A DNA stretch of 64,000 bases from Flavobacterium nitratireducens (GTDB lineage: Bacteria; Bacteroidota; Bacteroidia; Flavobacteriales; Flavobacteriaceae). Below are positions 53,958-64,000 of the stretch, piece by piece. Each line of letters opens with the position of its first letter. Position 1 is the stretch's first letter. The DNA lies in assembly GCF_029625335.1 (NCBI RefSeq), contig NZ_CP121111.1:1178001-1242000 (forward strand), given 5' to 3'. Both the position numbers and the translations under genes were made by a program. Below the pieces are notes generated by a model. The model saw only the letters and a program-made list of their open reading frames with translations. It ran no database searches and was not told the origin of the DNA.

Positions 53958-54770
53958 CTAGTCAACTTCCCATTGACGCAATTTATTCAATTCTTCTTGT
54001 TCTTCTAATTCTTCGGCAGGAATTACCTTCAAAAAAGAAGGATGTTGCTCAATGGCATATTCAATTTTCTCTACAATTTCATCGATGGTATCATTATCAT
54101 AATCCACATCTAAAGGCTCTTTGATAATAAACGATTGCAGAATTCCTTTTTTCTTCATTCGGATACCTTTTCTATCAAAGGAACGTCTAAATCCATCAAT
54201 CACTATTGGAACCACAATAGGACGATGCTGTTTAATAATATGTGCCGTCCCTTTTCTAACAGGTTTAAAAGAACGTGTGGTTCCTTGTGGAAAAGTAATA
54301 ACCCAGCCATCATCGAGTGCTTTTTTAATATTCTCAGTGTCATTAGGATTCACAGGTCTTTTCTCTGCAACATCTACTCCTTCAGAGCGCCAAGTACGCT
54401 CTACTGGAATAGCACCAGCATAGGACAATATCTTTGGTAATAATCCAGAACGCATAGTTTCCTTAGCCGCCACATAATAAATATTTAATTTGGGATGCCA
54501 TAAATAACCAATATTTTTTATAGAATCTATTCTACCACTTAAACTAGCATTAAATACATGAAACATAGCTACTACATCCGCAAAATACGTTTGATGATTA
54601 GAAATAAAAAGCACGTTCGTATCGGGTAAATTTCTAATAATTTCTGAACCTTCAATTTGTAACTCATTAAAGCCTCGATAACGTCTATGAGTACAACTTC
54701 CAAAAATACGGATCAACCATTTTTTTAGAAATAAAATATGTCCAAAAGGATTTCTTTGAAAGAGTCTCAT
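53958..54770 (-). CDS. 1-acylglycerol-3-phosphate acyltransferase family (PlsC-like)
   Basis: The 270-residue protein has the acyltransferase motifs: NHQTYFAD (HX4D), AGAIPVERTW, and TFPQGTTRS (EGTR-like, with Glu replaced by Gln). It transfers an acyl chain to a glycerophosphate or related lipid at the inner membrane. The Q in place of the motif III Glu is shared by some lipid-modifying branches. It precedes no obvious partner. Confidence 0.85.
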   Translation of the reverse strand: MRLFQRNPFGHILFLKKWLIRIFGSCTHRRYRGFNELQIEGSEIIRNLPDTNVLFISNHQTYFADVVAMFHVFNASLSGRIDSIKNIGYLWHPKLNIYYVAAKETMRSGLLPKILSYAGAIPVERTWRSEGVDVAEKRPVNPNDTENIKKALDDGWVITFPQGTTRSFKPVRKGTAHIIKQHRPIVVPIVIDGFRRSFDRKGIRMKKKGILQSFIIKEPLDVDYDNDTIDEIVEKIEYAIEQHPSFLKVIPAEELEEQEELNKLRQWEVD

Positions 54771-54850
54771 AAATTGTTTTCTTATTTTTTGAAATTGGTT
54801 TGCAAAACTACAAAAATTATAACTGAGCTTTCAAACAGAATAGCAATCAA

Positions 54851-55504
54851 TTATATATTTTTTTCAATAAAAATACCATCTAAAACATCTCTTAATTCAC
54901 TCAACAACATTGCAGTGGCTCCCCAAACAATATGCCCTTCAATTTTAAAAGCAGGTACTTCAATACTTGTTGCGTAAGAGGTGGTTAATGTCTCGGTCAC
55001 AATGATTGTATCATCTCTGAAAACAGCCAACGGTAATTCGATTACAGCAGCTACTTCAACTGGATCCGGTTTAAAATGTATTTCTTCTTTACAAATTCCT
55101 AAAAAAGGATGCACCATAAAATTACTTGGTGGAATATACAAGGATGTAAACGCTTTTATAATTTCTATTTTACTTCGATCTACTCCTATTTCCTCTTCTG
55201 TTTCTCGTAATGCAGTTGTTTTAAAATCAACATCAGCTGACTCAAATTTTCCTCCTGGAAAAGCAATTTGGGCCGAATGTACCCCCTTGTAAGAATTGCG
55301 TACAATTAAAACCAAGTGTGTTTCCTTATTTTTAGGATAAAACAACATCGTTACCGCAGCTTCTTTAGGTTTTATATCTTTTACATCCATTTTAGCCAAA
55401 AGAGCTTTACGCTCAAGTGGCATCATCTTTTCATGTGAAAAAGAGGCTGAAAGTTGCGTTTGAACTAAAGCAGGTATAAATTGTAAAAAATATTGAAAAT
55501 CCAT
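54851..55504 (-). CDS. NUDIX hydrolase, CoA pyrophosphatase type
   Basis: The 217-residue enzyme has the CoAse motif RNSYKGVHSAQIAFPGGK and the NUDIX box with RETEEEIGV (insertion-bearing GKFESADVDFKTTALRETEEEIG). It probably splits CoA or a derivative into phosphopantetheine and 3',5'-ADP. The start is ATG at 55504, two codons after a possible TTG. It is divergent from the DUF4268 gene. Confidence 0.85.
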   Translation of the reverse strand: MDFQYFLQFIPALVQTQLSASFSHEKMMPLERKALLAKMDVKDIKPKEAAVTMLFYPKNKETHLVLIVRNSYKGVHSAQIAFPGGKFESADVDFKTTALRETEEEIGVDRSKIEIIKAFTSLYIPPSNFMVHPFLGICKEEIHFKPDPVEVAAVIELPLAVFRDDTIIVTETLTTSYATSIEVPAFKIEGHIVWGATAMLLSELRDVLDGIFIEKNI

Positions 55505-55590
55505 ATTCAAAAGCTATTTTTGCAAATAATTATATAAATATACTTTAGAAAAGAGGTTTGCACAAGTTTTCTAAAGCCAAAGCCTATAAA

Positions 55591-56031
55591 ATGTATAGTA
55601 AAGAAGAAACACAGCGATTAAAAAGAGAATTTTGGGTAACATTTGCGGAGAAATACCCAAGAAAATGGATACTGTATGATACAAAAATCAAAGATTTCTC
55701 TTTTAAATTTTTTGTGGATAACAAAAAAGCGCAGGTTCTAATTGATATTGAACATCGCAGCAATGAAAAACGAATCGCTTACTTTGAAAAACTAGAGGCC
55801 TTAAAAAGTATTTTAGAAGAAGAATTTATCACTGATTTGGTTTTTGAAAAAGACTATGTCTTAGAAAACGGAAAAACCATCAGCCGAATTTGGGTAGAAA
55901 AACAAGGAGTAGGTTTCAGTAATCGAAACAATTGGGATGCTATTTTTGATTTTTACAACGAAAAAATGGATGCTCTGGAGCGCTTTTATTTGGAGTATGA
56001 CGAATTTATAAAGGATATTGAAATTGAATAA
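55591..56031 (+). CDS. DUF4268 protein
   Basis: The 146-residue protein has the DUF4268 pattern: FWVTFAEKYPRKWILYDTKIKDFSFKFFVD, VLIDIEHRSNEKRIAYFEKLEAL and the C-terminal FDFYNEKMDALERFYLEYDEFI. The function is unknown; the fold is linked to nuclease-like proteins in larger homologues. I start at ATG 55591 rather than 11 codons upstream. Confidence 0.85.
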   Translation: MYSKEETQRLKREFWVTFAEKYPRKWILYDTKIKDFSFKFFVDNKKAQVLIDIEHRSNEKRIAYFEKLEALKSILEEEFITDLVFEKDYVLENGKTISRIWVEKQGVGFSNRNNWDAIFDFYNEKMDALERFYLEYDEFIKDIEIE

Positions 56032-56040
56032 AGCCTTCTT

Positions 56041-56472
56041 TTACATCGAAAAAATATTATACACAATCACATGATCTGGATAGGTAATGTAAAGTTGCTT
56101 ACGATTGTCCTGTTTTTTTCTCGTTATGATAGATAGCGTACAGTCTACTCCATCATTATCCTTACAAAGGAAAGAATAAACCAAATCACTTTCCGACTCT
56201 GATTCGGGCTGATAGGTTTGAATATCATACAACTGAATATTTCTGGAATAGATTAAGATTCTGTTTTTATTAGTATCCAGAGTAACGGTAATATTTACCA
56301 AACTCAGATCCGACCATTTTCCCCATTTTCCTCTTTCATTTTTTTCCAACACACTATATCCAGAAGTACGAAATCTATAGGTTTGACTGTACGATTGTTG
56401 AATACCAATTCCTAAAAAAAGCAGGACTATATATAAAAACTTTAATTTTGTCATTTGAAATCTATTTTTCAT
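56041..56472 (-). CDS. Small secreted protein of unknown function
   Basis: The 143-residue protein has a signal peptide (KFLYIVLLFLGIGIQQSYSQ). The ATG at 56472 forms an ATGA overlap with the stop of the upstream monooxygenase gene, which suggests coupled translation. An ATG at 56454 is an alternative start that gives a cleaner signal. The mature part (VLEKNERGKWGKWSDL) suggests a ligand-like beta fold. No family is recognised. Confidence 0.7.
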   Translation of the reverse strand: MKNRFQMTKLKFLYIVLLFLGIGIQQSYSQTYRFRTSGYSVLEKNERGKWGKWSDLSLVNITVTLDTNKNRILIYSRNIQLYDIQTYQPESESESDLVYSFLCKDNDGVDCTLSIITRKKQDNRKQLYITYPDHVIVYNIFSM

Positions 56473-57410
56473 AAAAAATGGGCAATCCTAGCTTTGGCTA
56501 ATTGATATTCCTCCATCATATCTTTTACAATTGATTCAGCTGATTTTATTTCGTGAATTAAGCCTGCAATCTGACCTATTTCTAACTCTCCTTCTTCCAA
56601 ATCACCTTCAAAAATACCTTTTTTAGCACGAGCTTTCCCTAACAATTTTGCCAAATCCTCTTTGGTCGCACATTGGTTATACAATTCCTGAATGTCTTCA
56701 AAAAATTTATTCTTGATCAAGCGCACCGGAGTGAGTTCTTTTAATGTTAATTGGGTTTCGCCTTCCTTGGTATTTAAAATTGCTTGTTTAAAATTTTCAT
56801 GTGCCGACGATTCGATAGAAGCAGCAAATCTGCTACCTAGCTGAACTCCATCAGCTCCTAAAACCATCGATGCCAGCATTCCGTTTCCATTGGCTATACC
56901 ACCGGCTGCAATAATAGGAATTTTTATTTGTTCTTTCATCATTGGAATTAAAGTAAAAGTAGTAGTTTCCTCCCGACCGTTATGACCACCCGCTTCAAAG
57001 CCTTCAGCAACTATTGCATCTACACCTGCCTCCTGAGCTTTCAGTGCAAATTTGCTACTACTCACCACATGTACTACTGTTATTCCTTTTTCCTTTAAAT
57101 AGGAAGTCCAAGTCAAAGGATTTCCTGCCGAAGTGAAAACAATTTTCACTTCTTCTTCAATAATGATTTTCATTATTTCCTCGATATTGGGATACAACAT
57201 CGGAATATTTACTCCAAAAGGTTTTGAAGTAGCTTTTTTACATTTTTGGATATGTGCTCTTAAAACTTCCGGGTACATTGAACCCGCACCGATTACCCCC
57301 AAACCACCAGCATTACTAACAGCACTGGCTAATTTATAACCACTTACCCAAACCATTCCTGCCTGAATTATGGGGTATTTAATATTGAAAAGTGCTGTTA
57401 CTTTATTCAT
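56469..57410 (-). CDS. Nitronate monooxygenase family (2-nitropropane dioxygenase-like) enzyme
   Basis: The 313-residue FMN barrel has YPIIQAGMVWVSG, NAGGLGVIGAG, VDAIVAEGFEAGGHNGREETTTFTLIPMM (with the catalytic-type His) and IIAAGGIANGNGMLASMVLGADGVQLGSRFAASIES. These match nitronate monooxygenases and FabK-like enoyl reductases. The length and the EAGGH motif favour the former, although FabK remains possible. It is coupled to the downstream secreted protein gene. Confidence 0.85.
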   Translation of the reverse strand: MNKVTALFNIKYPIIQAGMVWVSGYKLASAVSNAGGLGVIGAGSMYPEVLRAHIQKCKKATSKPFGVNIPMLYPNIEEIMKIIIEEEVKIVFTSAGNPLTWTSYLKEKGITVVHVVSSSKFALKAQEAGVDAIVAEGFEAGGHNGREETTTFTLIPMMKEQIKIPIIAAGGIANGNGMLASMVLGADGVQLGSRFAASIESSAHENFKQAILNTKEGETQLTLKELTPVRLIKNKFFEDIQELYNQCATKEDLAKLLGKARAKKGIFEGDLEEGELEIGQIAGLIHEIKSAESIVKDMMEEYQLAKARIAHFL

Positions 57411-57436
57411 ATCAATTGCCTTTTTAAATCTATTTT

Positions 57437-57475
57437 ATAAAAAAAGTGATTAACTCCATCAGAAATTAATCACTT
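57437..57475 (-). terminator. Intrinsic terminator of mnmA
   Basis: The 10-bp stem AAGTGATTAA/TTAATCACTT (57444-57453 with 57466-57475) is followed on the minus strand by a T-run. It lies 34 bases after the mnmA stop. Confidence 0.8.
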
Positions 57476-57508
57476 AAATATATTGCTTATTTTTTAAAAG
57501 TACAACTT

Positions 57509-58696
57509 CTAGGAAATAACTCCAGAGCCTATCAATTCTTCATCATTGTACCAAGCCACAAATTGTCCTTCAGTAATGGCAGATTGTGGCGCTTCAAATG
57601 AAACAAAAAGTCCTTTTTCATATTGATGCAACGTAGCCTCTTGCAATTCTTGTCGGTATCGAATTCTGGCCTTTACTTTCATCGTTTCCCCATTGGATAA
57701 AGCCATATCAGTTCGAATCCAATGTACTTCGGATTGGTCTACAAACAAAGCTTTTCGAAACAAACCTGGATGATGATTCCCCATGCCTGTATAAATAACA
57801 TTAGAAACGACATCAGTTGCAATAACAAATAAAGCTTCAGGAGTTCCGCCTACATTTAGTCCTTTTCGCTGTCCAACAGTAAAATAATGAGCTCCTTGAT
57901 GTGTACCCACTTGTTTTCCCATTTCTGGAGTATATTTAATAGGACTTGCTTGCCTTGTCAGAATTTCTTCTTGCGTTAATCCTTGTGGTGTTTCAACAGA
58001 ATAGATGGAGTTGTCTTTGTCAATTTGAACTATTACACCCGCTTTTGGTTGTAATTTTTGTTGCAAAAATTCAGGAAGACGAACTTTCCCGATGAAACAC
58101 AAGCCCTGAGAATCTTTCTTTTCAGCAGTTACCAATTCCATTTCGGCAGCAATTTCACGAACCTGAGGTTTGGTTAATTCACCTATAGGAAAAAGAGCTT
58201 TAGCCAATTGTTCTTGTGATAATTGACAAAGAAAATAAGACTGGTCTTTATTGTTATCTACCCCAGCCAATAATCGATAAACGGTTTTACCATTAACCTC
58301 CGTTTCACTTTTACGACAATAATGTCCTGTAGCCACATAATCGGCTCCCAGACTTAAGGCGATTTTCATGAAAACGTCAAATTTTATTTCGCGATTACAC
58401 AATACATCTGGATTAGGAGTTCTTCCTTTTTCGTATTCGTTGAACATATAATCAACGATTTTCTCTTTATATTGTTCACTCAAATCAACCGTTTGAAAAG
58501 GAATCCCTAACTTTTCAGCAACTAACAAAGCATCATTACTGTCTTCTAACCAAGGACATTCATTAGATATCGTTACCGAATCATCATGCCAGTTTTTCAT
58601 AAAAAGACCTATCACTTCATAGCCTTGTTGCTGCAACAAATAAGCTGCAACACTTGAATCAACTCCACCAGAAAGCCCAACTACAACACGTTTCAT
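57509..58696 (-). CDS. mnmA: tRNA-specific 2-thiouridylase MnmA
   Basis: The 395-residue enzyme adds sulfur to U34 of tRNA-Lys, -Glu and -Gln. It has the ATP pyrophosphatase loop [15 protein letters not shown], the catalytic Cys in [14 protein letters not shown] and the second Cys in [16 protein letters not shown]. The C-terminal beta domain is present ([17 protein letters not shown]). It ends with its own terminator. Confidence 0.95.
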   Translation of the reverse strand: MKRVVVGLSGGVDSSVAAYLLQQQGYEVIGLFMKNWHDDSVTISNECPWLEDSNDALLVAEKLGIPFQTVDLSEQYKEKIVDYMFNEYEKGRTPNPDVLCNREIKFDVFMKIALSLGADYVATGHYCRKSETEVNGKTVYRLLAGVDNNKDQSYFLCQLSQEQLAKALFPIGELTKPQVREIAAEMELVTAEKKDSQGLCFIGKVRLPEFLQQKLQPKAGVIVQIDKDNSIYSVETPQGLTQEEILTRQASPIKYTPEMGKQVGTHQGAHYFTVGQRKGLNVGGTPEALFVIATDVVSNVIYTGMGNHHPGLFRKALFVDQSEVHWIRTDMALSNGETMKVKARIRYRQELQEATLHQYEKGLFVSFEAPQSAITEGQFVAWYNDEELIGSGVIS

Positions 58697-58791
58697 TCTA
58701 AAAATTTATTTTTTATGAGTGCAAAGGTACAAAGTTTTGAACCGATTCTGTTTATTATAACATTTCGTTCACAAGTTGACCCTACAAATTA

Positions 58792-59504
58792 TCACTTCGT
58801 TTTAACTGCTGTTTTAGGTTTTGGATTATTCTGATTTATTTCATCCTTTATTTTTCCATTTTCATAAAATTGCCAAACACCCACTTTCTTTCCGTTTAGA
58901 AATTTCCCCTTAGAAACAATATTATTATCTACATCTCTAAAAATTGCCTCTCCATCGTATTGATTGTTTTTAAAAGTAGCTTCTTCTAAAACATATCCTT
59001 TTTCGGAATATTTTTTAGAAAGACCATTCTTTAAATTATTTTTATAAAAGGTCTCTTCGGCAATTTTTCCACTTGGAAAGAAAACAGAACGCAAACCTTC
59101 TAATTTTCCATTTTTATAATTTTCGATTGTCATTATCGTAGTCGATGCATGGTGATAATACTTCCATTCTCCTTCAAACATTTTATTGACAACCTTACCT
59201 TCGCTTACTTTATTTTTATTTTGATCATAAAAAACAGTGTAAGCTACATTATCATTTGGATTAAACGTTCGAGTGGCAATAACCGCTCCAGCCTTAGTAT
59301 CATCAAAAAACTTAAACTCTCCCACTTCTTTACCGTGAGAAAAAGTTCCTTCATAACGAAGTCTTTTGGATTCAGGATAGTAACCTTTCCAAAGTCCATC
59401 TTTTTTTCCGTTGGAATCTAGTTTATTGAAATCTGTTTGCGCCTGAAGGACACAAAAATTACAACTAAAAAAAGAACTAAACTTATTTTATATATTACTT
59501 TCAT
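58792..59504 (-). CDS. YwqK/MORN-repeat secreted protein, N-terminal frame break
   Basis: The continuous frame contains toxin-antitoxin-like YwqK repeats of the form NGKLEGLRSVFFPSGKIAEE, NNLKNGLSKKYSEKGYVLEE, NNQYDGEAIFRD and NGKKVGVWQFYENGKIKDE. Upstream, one T missing from the five-T run (59454-59458) separates a signal peptide (MKVIYKISLVLFLVVIF, ATG 59502-59504) from DFNKLDSNGKKDGLWKGYYPESK, a further repeat. The full protein would be about 235 residues. Despite the family name there is no toxin partner; it is likely a surface or envelope repeat protein. Confidence 0.8.
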
Positions 59505-59561
59505 TGAACTGTTTTTTTCTTTTAAAACGAAAATATGAAACACTAAATTATCTCTAAAACC

Positions 59562-59588
59562 AAAAAATCTCGCTAAACGAGATTTTTT
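59562..59588 (-). terminator. Intrinsic terminator of yidC
   Basis: A perfect 11-bp stem AAAAAATCTCG/CGAGATTTTTT (59562-59588, loop of 5) lies 9 bases past the yidC stop. Confidence 0.85.
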
Positions 59589-59597
59589 GATACTGAA

Positions 59598-61484
59598 TTA
59601 TTTCTTTTTGTTTTGTTGTGCTTTCATTGCTTCTTGTTGCGCCATCGCTTCTTGAAGCTTTTGTTGAAACTTACTTTGTTTCTTAGGTTCTTTCTTTTTA
59701 TTTTCTTGAATTTCGGCGTGAATTTTATCACTATCGATGATGTAATTTTTAATCACTAACATGATTCCAATAGTAATGGTGTTAGAAATAAAATAATACA
59801 AACTCAATCCAGAAGCATAACTATTAAAGAAAAACAACATCATTAATGGAGAAATATACACCATCGCTTTCATCATTTTAGCCATATCAGGCATTCCTTC
59901 TTGCTGTGGCGTCGCCATTTGCTGGTCACCAGTTGTCATTTTCATATAGAAGAAAATTGCAATAGAAGCTAAAATTGGGAACAAACTCACGTGGTCACCA
60001 TAAGCTGGAATATGGAATGGCAATTTGTAAACGGAGTCAAATGATGATAAATCATCTGCCCATAAGAATCCTTCATGCCTCAATTGGATTAAAGCTGGAA
60101 ATAATTGAAATAAAGCATAGAAAACTGGCATTTGCAATAACCCAGGAACACAACCCGCCATAGGATTTACTCCAGCTTTACTATAAAGCTTCATCGTTTC
60201 TTGTTGCTTTTTCATTGGTTCATCCTTATACTTCTCACTAATTTCTGTGATTTCAGGACGTAAAACTTTCATCTTTGCCTGCGATAAGAACGATTTATAG
60301 GTAACAGGCGACATTACTAATTTTACTAAAATAGTAAACAAAACAATAGCCCATCCTTGAGATATAAACATACTTAAGAATCCATAAGCTGGAATGAAAA
60401 GATATTTATTAATCCATCCAAAAATACCCCATCCTAAAGCTACAATATCTTCTAAATCTCTATCATAGGACTTTAAAAGTTTATAATCTGTAGGTCCATA
60501 GAACCAATTCATTTTTTGATCAATCTCCCCATTGCTGAAAGCAATTGGCATTATCGCTTTGAACTGTTTCGTAAAAGTAGTATCAACATTATCATCTTTA
60601 ACTAAATTATTAGAATGCAATTCTGTTGTCTTGAACGGTGTTGATGTTAATAAAATAGAAGAGAAAAAATGTTGTTTGAAAGCAACATAAGAAACATCCT
60701 CAGCCGTTTCTGATTTATCTTCACCCTGACCTAAATAATCTTTTTTTCCATCTTCATATTCAAAATACAATTCTGTATAACGATTTTCATATGATATACT
60801 TTTTTCATTTGCAAAAGTTTTGAAATCCCACTCTAATTGTAAAGGTTTATTGGTTTTCAAAATAGTATTCAATCCTTGCGACTGAATATCAAAATCCAAC
60901 ATGTAATCATCAGCTTTCAATACGTATTTATAGGCTAAATAGGCATTTTCAGAAGCTTTTAATTTCATTGTCAAAATTTGGTCTTCCCCATTTTTTGTCA
61001 AAGTAGGTTCAAAATAAAGATCTTTTGTATTTAAAGTATGATTATCAACAGTAGGTAATTGTAAATTAAACTGCGCATTGTTATCCTTAACCAATTGTAC
61101 TAACTGGCCAGAACCTTTTTTTGTGCGTTCAAAATTCTTTAATGTAACATCTACCACATATCCTCCTTTATTAGCAATAGTAAGTTTTACTAATTTGTTT
61201 TCAATTGTAGTAAATTCCTCTTTTGCAGAAGGTAAAGTAGCTGAATAAGCAAAGCTTCCTAAAGTTTTTTGTAATTGTGCTAATTGCAAAGTATCATTTG
61301 CTGATGTACTTAATTTAGCAACATTTTCTTGTGCTTTTGAGCCTTTAACAACCAATTCTTTTTTGGCTTTTCCTGCTGCAATTTCTGCCTCAGAAGGTTT
61401 GTTTTGATACATTATCCAAAGTAATATACCGAAAATCAATACAAAACCAATCAGCGAATTGGGGTCAAACTTTTTTTCTTCCAT
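59598..61484 (-). CDS. yidC: Membrane protein insertase YidC
   Basis: The 628-residue protein has an N-terminal helix (SLIGFVLIFGILLWIMYQ), a large periplasmic beta domain (about residues 70-350), and a C-terminal group of five helices (WAIVLFTILVKLVMSPVTYKSFLSQAKM ... NPMAGCVPGLLQMPVFYALFQLFPALI ... PLMMLFFFNSYASGLSLYYFISN). It ends in a basic Lys/Gln tail (KKQSKFQQKLQEAMAQ). It inserts proteins into the inner membrane alone or with Sec. It is 66 bases downstream of pyrG. Confidence 0.96.
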   Translation of the reverse strand: MEEKKFDPNSLIGFVLIFGILLWIMYQNKPSEAEIAAGKAKKELVVKGSKAQENVAKLSTSANDTLQLAQLQKTLGSFAYSATLPSAKEEFTTIENKLVKLTIANKGGYVVDVTLKNFERTKKGSGQLVQLVKDNNAQFNLQLPTVDNHTLNTKDLYFEPTLTKNGEDQILTMKLKASENAYLAYKYVLKADDYMLDFDIQSQGLNTILKTNKPLQLEWDFKTFANEKSISYENRYTELYFEYEDGKKDYLGQGEDKSETAEDVSYVAFKQHFFSSILLTSTPFKTTELHSNNLVKDDNVDTTFTKQFKAIMPIAFSNGEIDQKMNWFYGPTDYKLLKSYDRDLEDIVALGWGIFGWINKYLFIPAYGFLSMFISQGWAIVLFTILVKLVMSPVTYKSFLSQAKMKVLRPEITEISEKYKDEPMKKQQETMKLYSKAGVNPMAGCVPGLLQMPVFYALFQLFPALIQLRHEGFLWADDLSSFDSVYKLPFHIPAYGDHVSLFPILASIAIFFYMKMTTGDQQMATPQQEGMPDMAKMMKAMVYISPLMMLFFFNSYASGLSLYYFISNTITIGIMLVIKNYIIDSDKIHAEIQENKKKEPKKQSKFQQKLQEAMAQQEAMKAQQNKKK

Positions 61485-61550
61485 TTTTAATACAAATTAT
61501 TTATCTCGACTTTTTTTGTCAAATGAGTTGATTCTATTTCTAGAAATTAA

Positions 61551-63170
<1,620 letters not shown>

Positions 63171-63307
63171 CTAGTTTGTATTGTAGTTGTATAAAAAACG
63201 TGGCAAAAATACGATTATAAATTTAGATTATGCTAATTTGGAAATGAGATAATTTCTAAAATCAACATTTGTTAATGCAAAAATAAAAACACCATTAATT
63301 TGAGAAA

Positions 63308-63541
63308 TCAATGAGGTTTTGGGTATCTTTTTTTAATATTTCGTATCAATTCTTCTAAACCATTTAATTTTAGTTCGTAAACCAATTGTAATTGCTCCCC
63401 TAATTCGCCTTTTGGAAAGCCTTTATTATGATACCAAACCACATAATGTTCCGGTAAATCGATCAAAAAACGACCTTCATATTTCCCAAAAGGCATTTGA
63501 GTATACGCTAATTTGACTAATTTTTTTTGATAAATATCCAT
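63308..63541 (-). CDS. DUF3820 family protein
   Basis: The 77-residue protein matches DUF3820: MPFGKYEGRFLIDLPEHYVVWYHNKGFPKGELGEQLQLVYEL. The function is unknown. I start at ATG 63541; TTG two codons before is less likely. It is 16 bases downstream of the PBP1/LysM gene. Confidence 0.9.
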   Translation of the reverse strand: MDIYQKKLVKLAYTQMPFGKYEGRFLIDLPEHYVVWYHNKGFPKGELGEQLQLVYELKLNGLEELIRNIKKRYPKPH

Positions 63542-63557
63542 TAACAATCTAACTAAA

Positions 63558-64000
63558 TCAATTCGCTACTTTTAGTGTTAAATCACTATCGTAATACAAA
63601 ATATAAACTCCTTTATTTAAATAGCCATCACCCTCTTTTTTAGCATATTCAAATTTATTTGCATACTGCTGAGTGCCTATTGTATTAACCGTTTCTTCAA
63701 ATGATTTATTTTGCATCAAACGCATCATCGTATCAAAAGTCACATCAAAACCTCTTGAGGCATAATCACTTGGTAAGATTGAATTCATTTTTTTGAATTT
63801 ATTTTCAAAAGCAACTCCTTCTGGAGTTAAATTACTTCTTGTAACCGAAGGAAACATCAATTTTAGCTTAACTAAATTTGAAAAATTTATCTCATCCGAA
63901 TCCAAAGTTTCATTTGGTTCTAATACAACTAATTGAATTTGAAAACTTGACAAAGAAGCTACCAAAGCCGTAATTGTTGTTTTTACCATCCAGGTATTAG
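63558..64000 (-). CDS. PBP1 (type I periplasmic-binding-like) domain protein, C-terminal part
   Basis: The frame is open to the window edge, so the N-terminus is outside. The visible 147 residues include a Rossmann-like strand/helix pattern (FQIQLVVLEPNE), MRLMQNKSFEETVNTIGTQQYANKFEYAKKEGDGYLNKGVYILYYD and a final beta strand. In Flavobacteriia a LysM peptidoglycan-binding protein with a C-terminal PBP1 domain usually precedes DUF3820 and pyrG; I assign it on this order. The LysM part is not visible. Confidence 0.65.
   Translation of the reverse strand, partial: NTWMVKTTITALVASLSSFQIQLVVLEPNETLDSDEINFSNLVKLKLMFPSVTRSNLTPEGVAFENKFKKMNSILPSDYASRGFDVTFDTMMRLMQNKSFEETVNTIGTQQYANKFEYAKKEGDGYLNKGVYILYYDSDLTLKVAN

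Noticed and set aside
58792..59504. Toxin-antitoxin module suggested by the YwqK 'antitoxin' family name
   Set aside because: No toxin gene adjoins it, and the sequence has a signal peptide and surface-type repeats.

Overview
This window looks like chromosome of a Flavobacterium-type Bacteroidetes bacterium. The DNA is AT-rich and dense in genes. Promoters carry the Bacteroidetes -7 box (TAnnTTTG). Families typical of Flavobacteriia are frequent: PorT-like barrels, DUF3810, DUF4197, DUF4268, CHASE3/HisKA kinases, and the order pyrG - DUF3820 - PBP1/LysM protein.

Layout: 1-9.9 kb holds housekeeping genes (truA, trmL, an rluE-like synthase, rmuC), two ABC transporter genes and an ECF sigma factor next to a barrel protein. 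10.2-22.6 kb is a light-response block. It contains a CarH/LitR-type B12-binding MerR regulator, crtI, crtB, crtZ, an SRPBCC protein and a photolyase on the minus strand. A convergent plus-strand run holds a TetR-like regulator, an ABC1 kinase, a TIGR03643 protein, an SDR, folE and an SDR-DUF2867 protein. A TIGR01777 epimerase is divergent from that run. 22.6-27.7 kb holds a Kir channel, DUF4197, purU, a likely small RNA, a 46-residue protein gene, a BtuF-like protein and pyrF. 27.9-33.9 kb holds an AraC-type regulator, a response regulator and a CHASE3 kinase, followed by a set of small envelope and stress-type proteins. 35.4-37.8 kb is an accessory patch with integron-cassette-like repeats and decayed genes. 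37.8-41.7 kb holds an Lrp/AsnC regulator, DUF1852 (MesX), a core MetE-like methionine synthase (MesD) and a BASS-family transporter. 41.9-64 kb is mostly housekeeping (gltB-like, rdgB, DEAD-box helicase, pepD, plsC, NUDIX, mnmA, yidC, pyrG).

Two systems stand out. First, three intergenic sites share the architecture TTGTTYAAC-N14-GTTAAACAA: the TIGR01777/TetR divergent promoter, the crtI promoter and the carH promoter. At crtI and carH a TATATTTG -7 box lies inside the site or overlaps one of its arms. The half-sites fit the TnnACA pattern known for CarH. I infer that one light-sensing repressor controls carotenoid synthesis, DNA photorepair and the pterin/SDR/ABC1 genes together. Second, mesX-mesD encodes the folate- and B12-independent, oxygen-requiring methionine synthase pair. 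Two 15-bp Lrp-like boxes spaced exactly 30 bp apart lie between it and a divergent Lrp gene.

Caution: at least a dozen genes carry single-base frame breaks, mostly one base missing from a run of T or A (TetR, folE, photolyase, BASS, hybrid kinase, YwqK-like and others; the DEAD helicase has one A too many). This pattern is more easily explained by homopolymer sequencing errors than by wholesale gene decay. I annotate these loci over their full reconstructed span and state the break in each.
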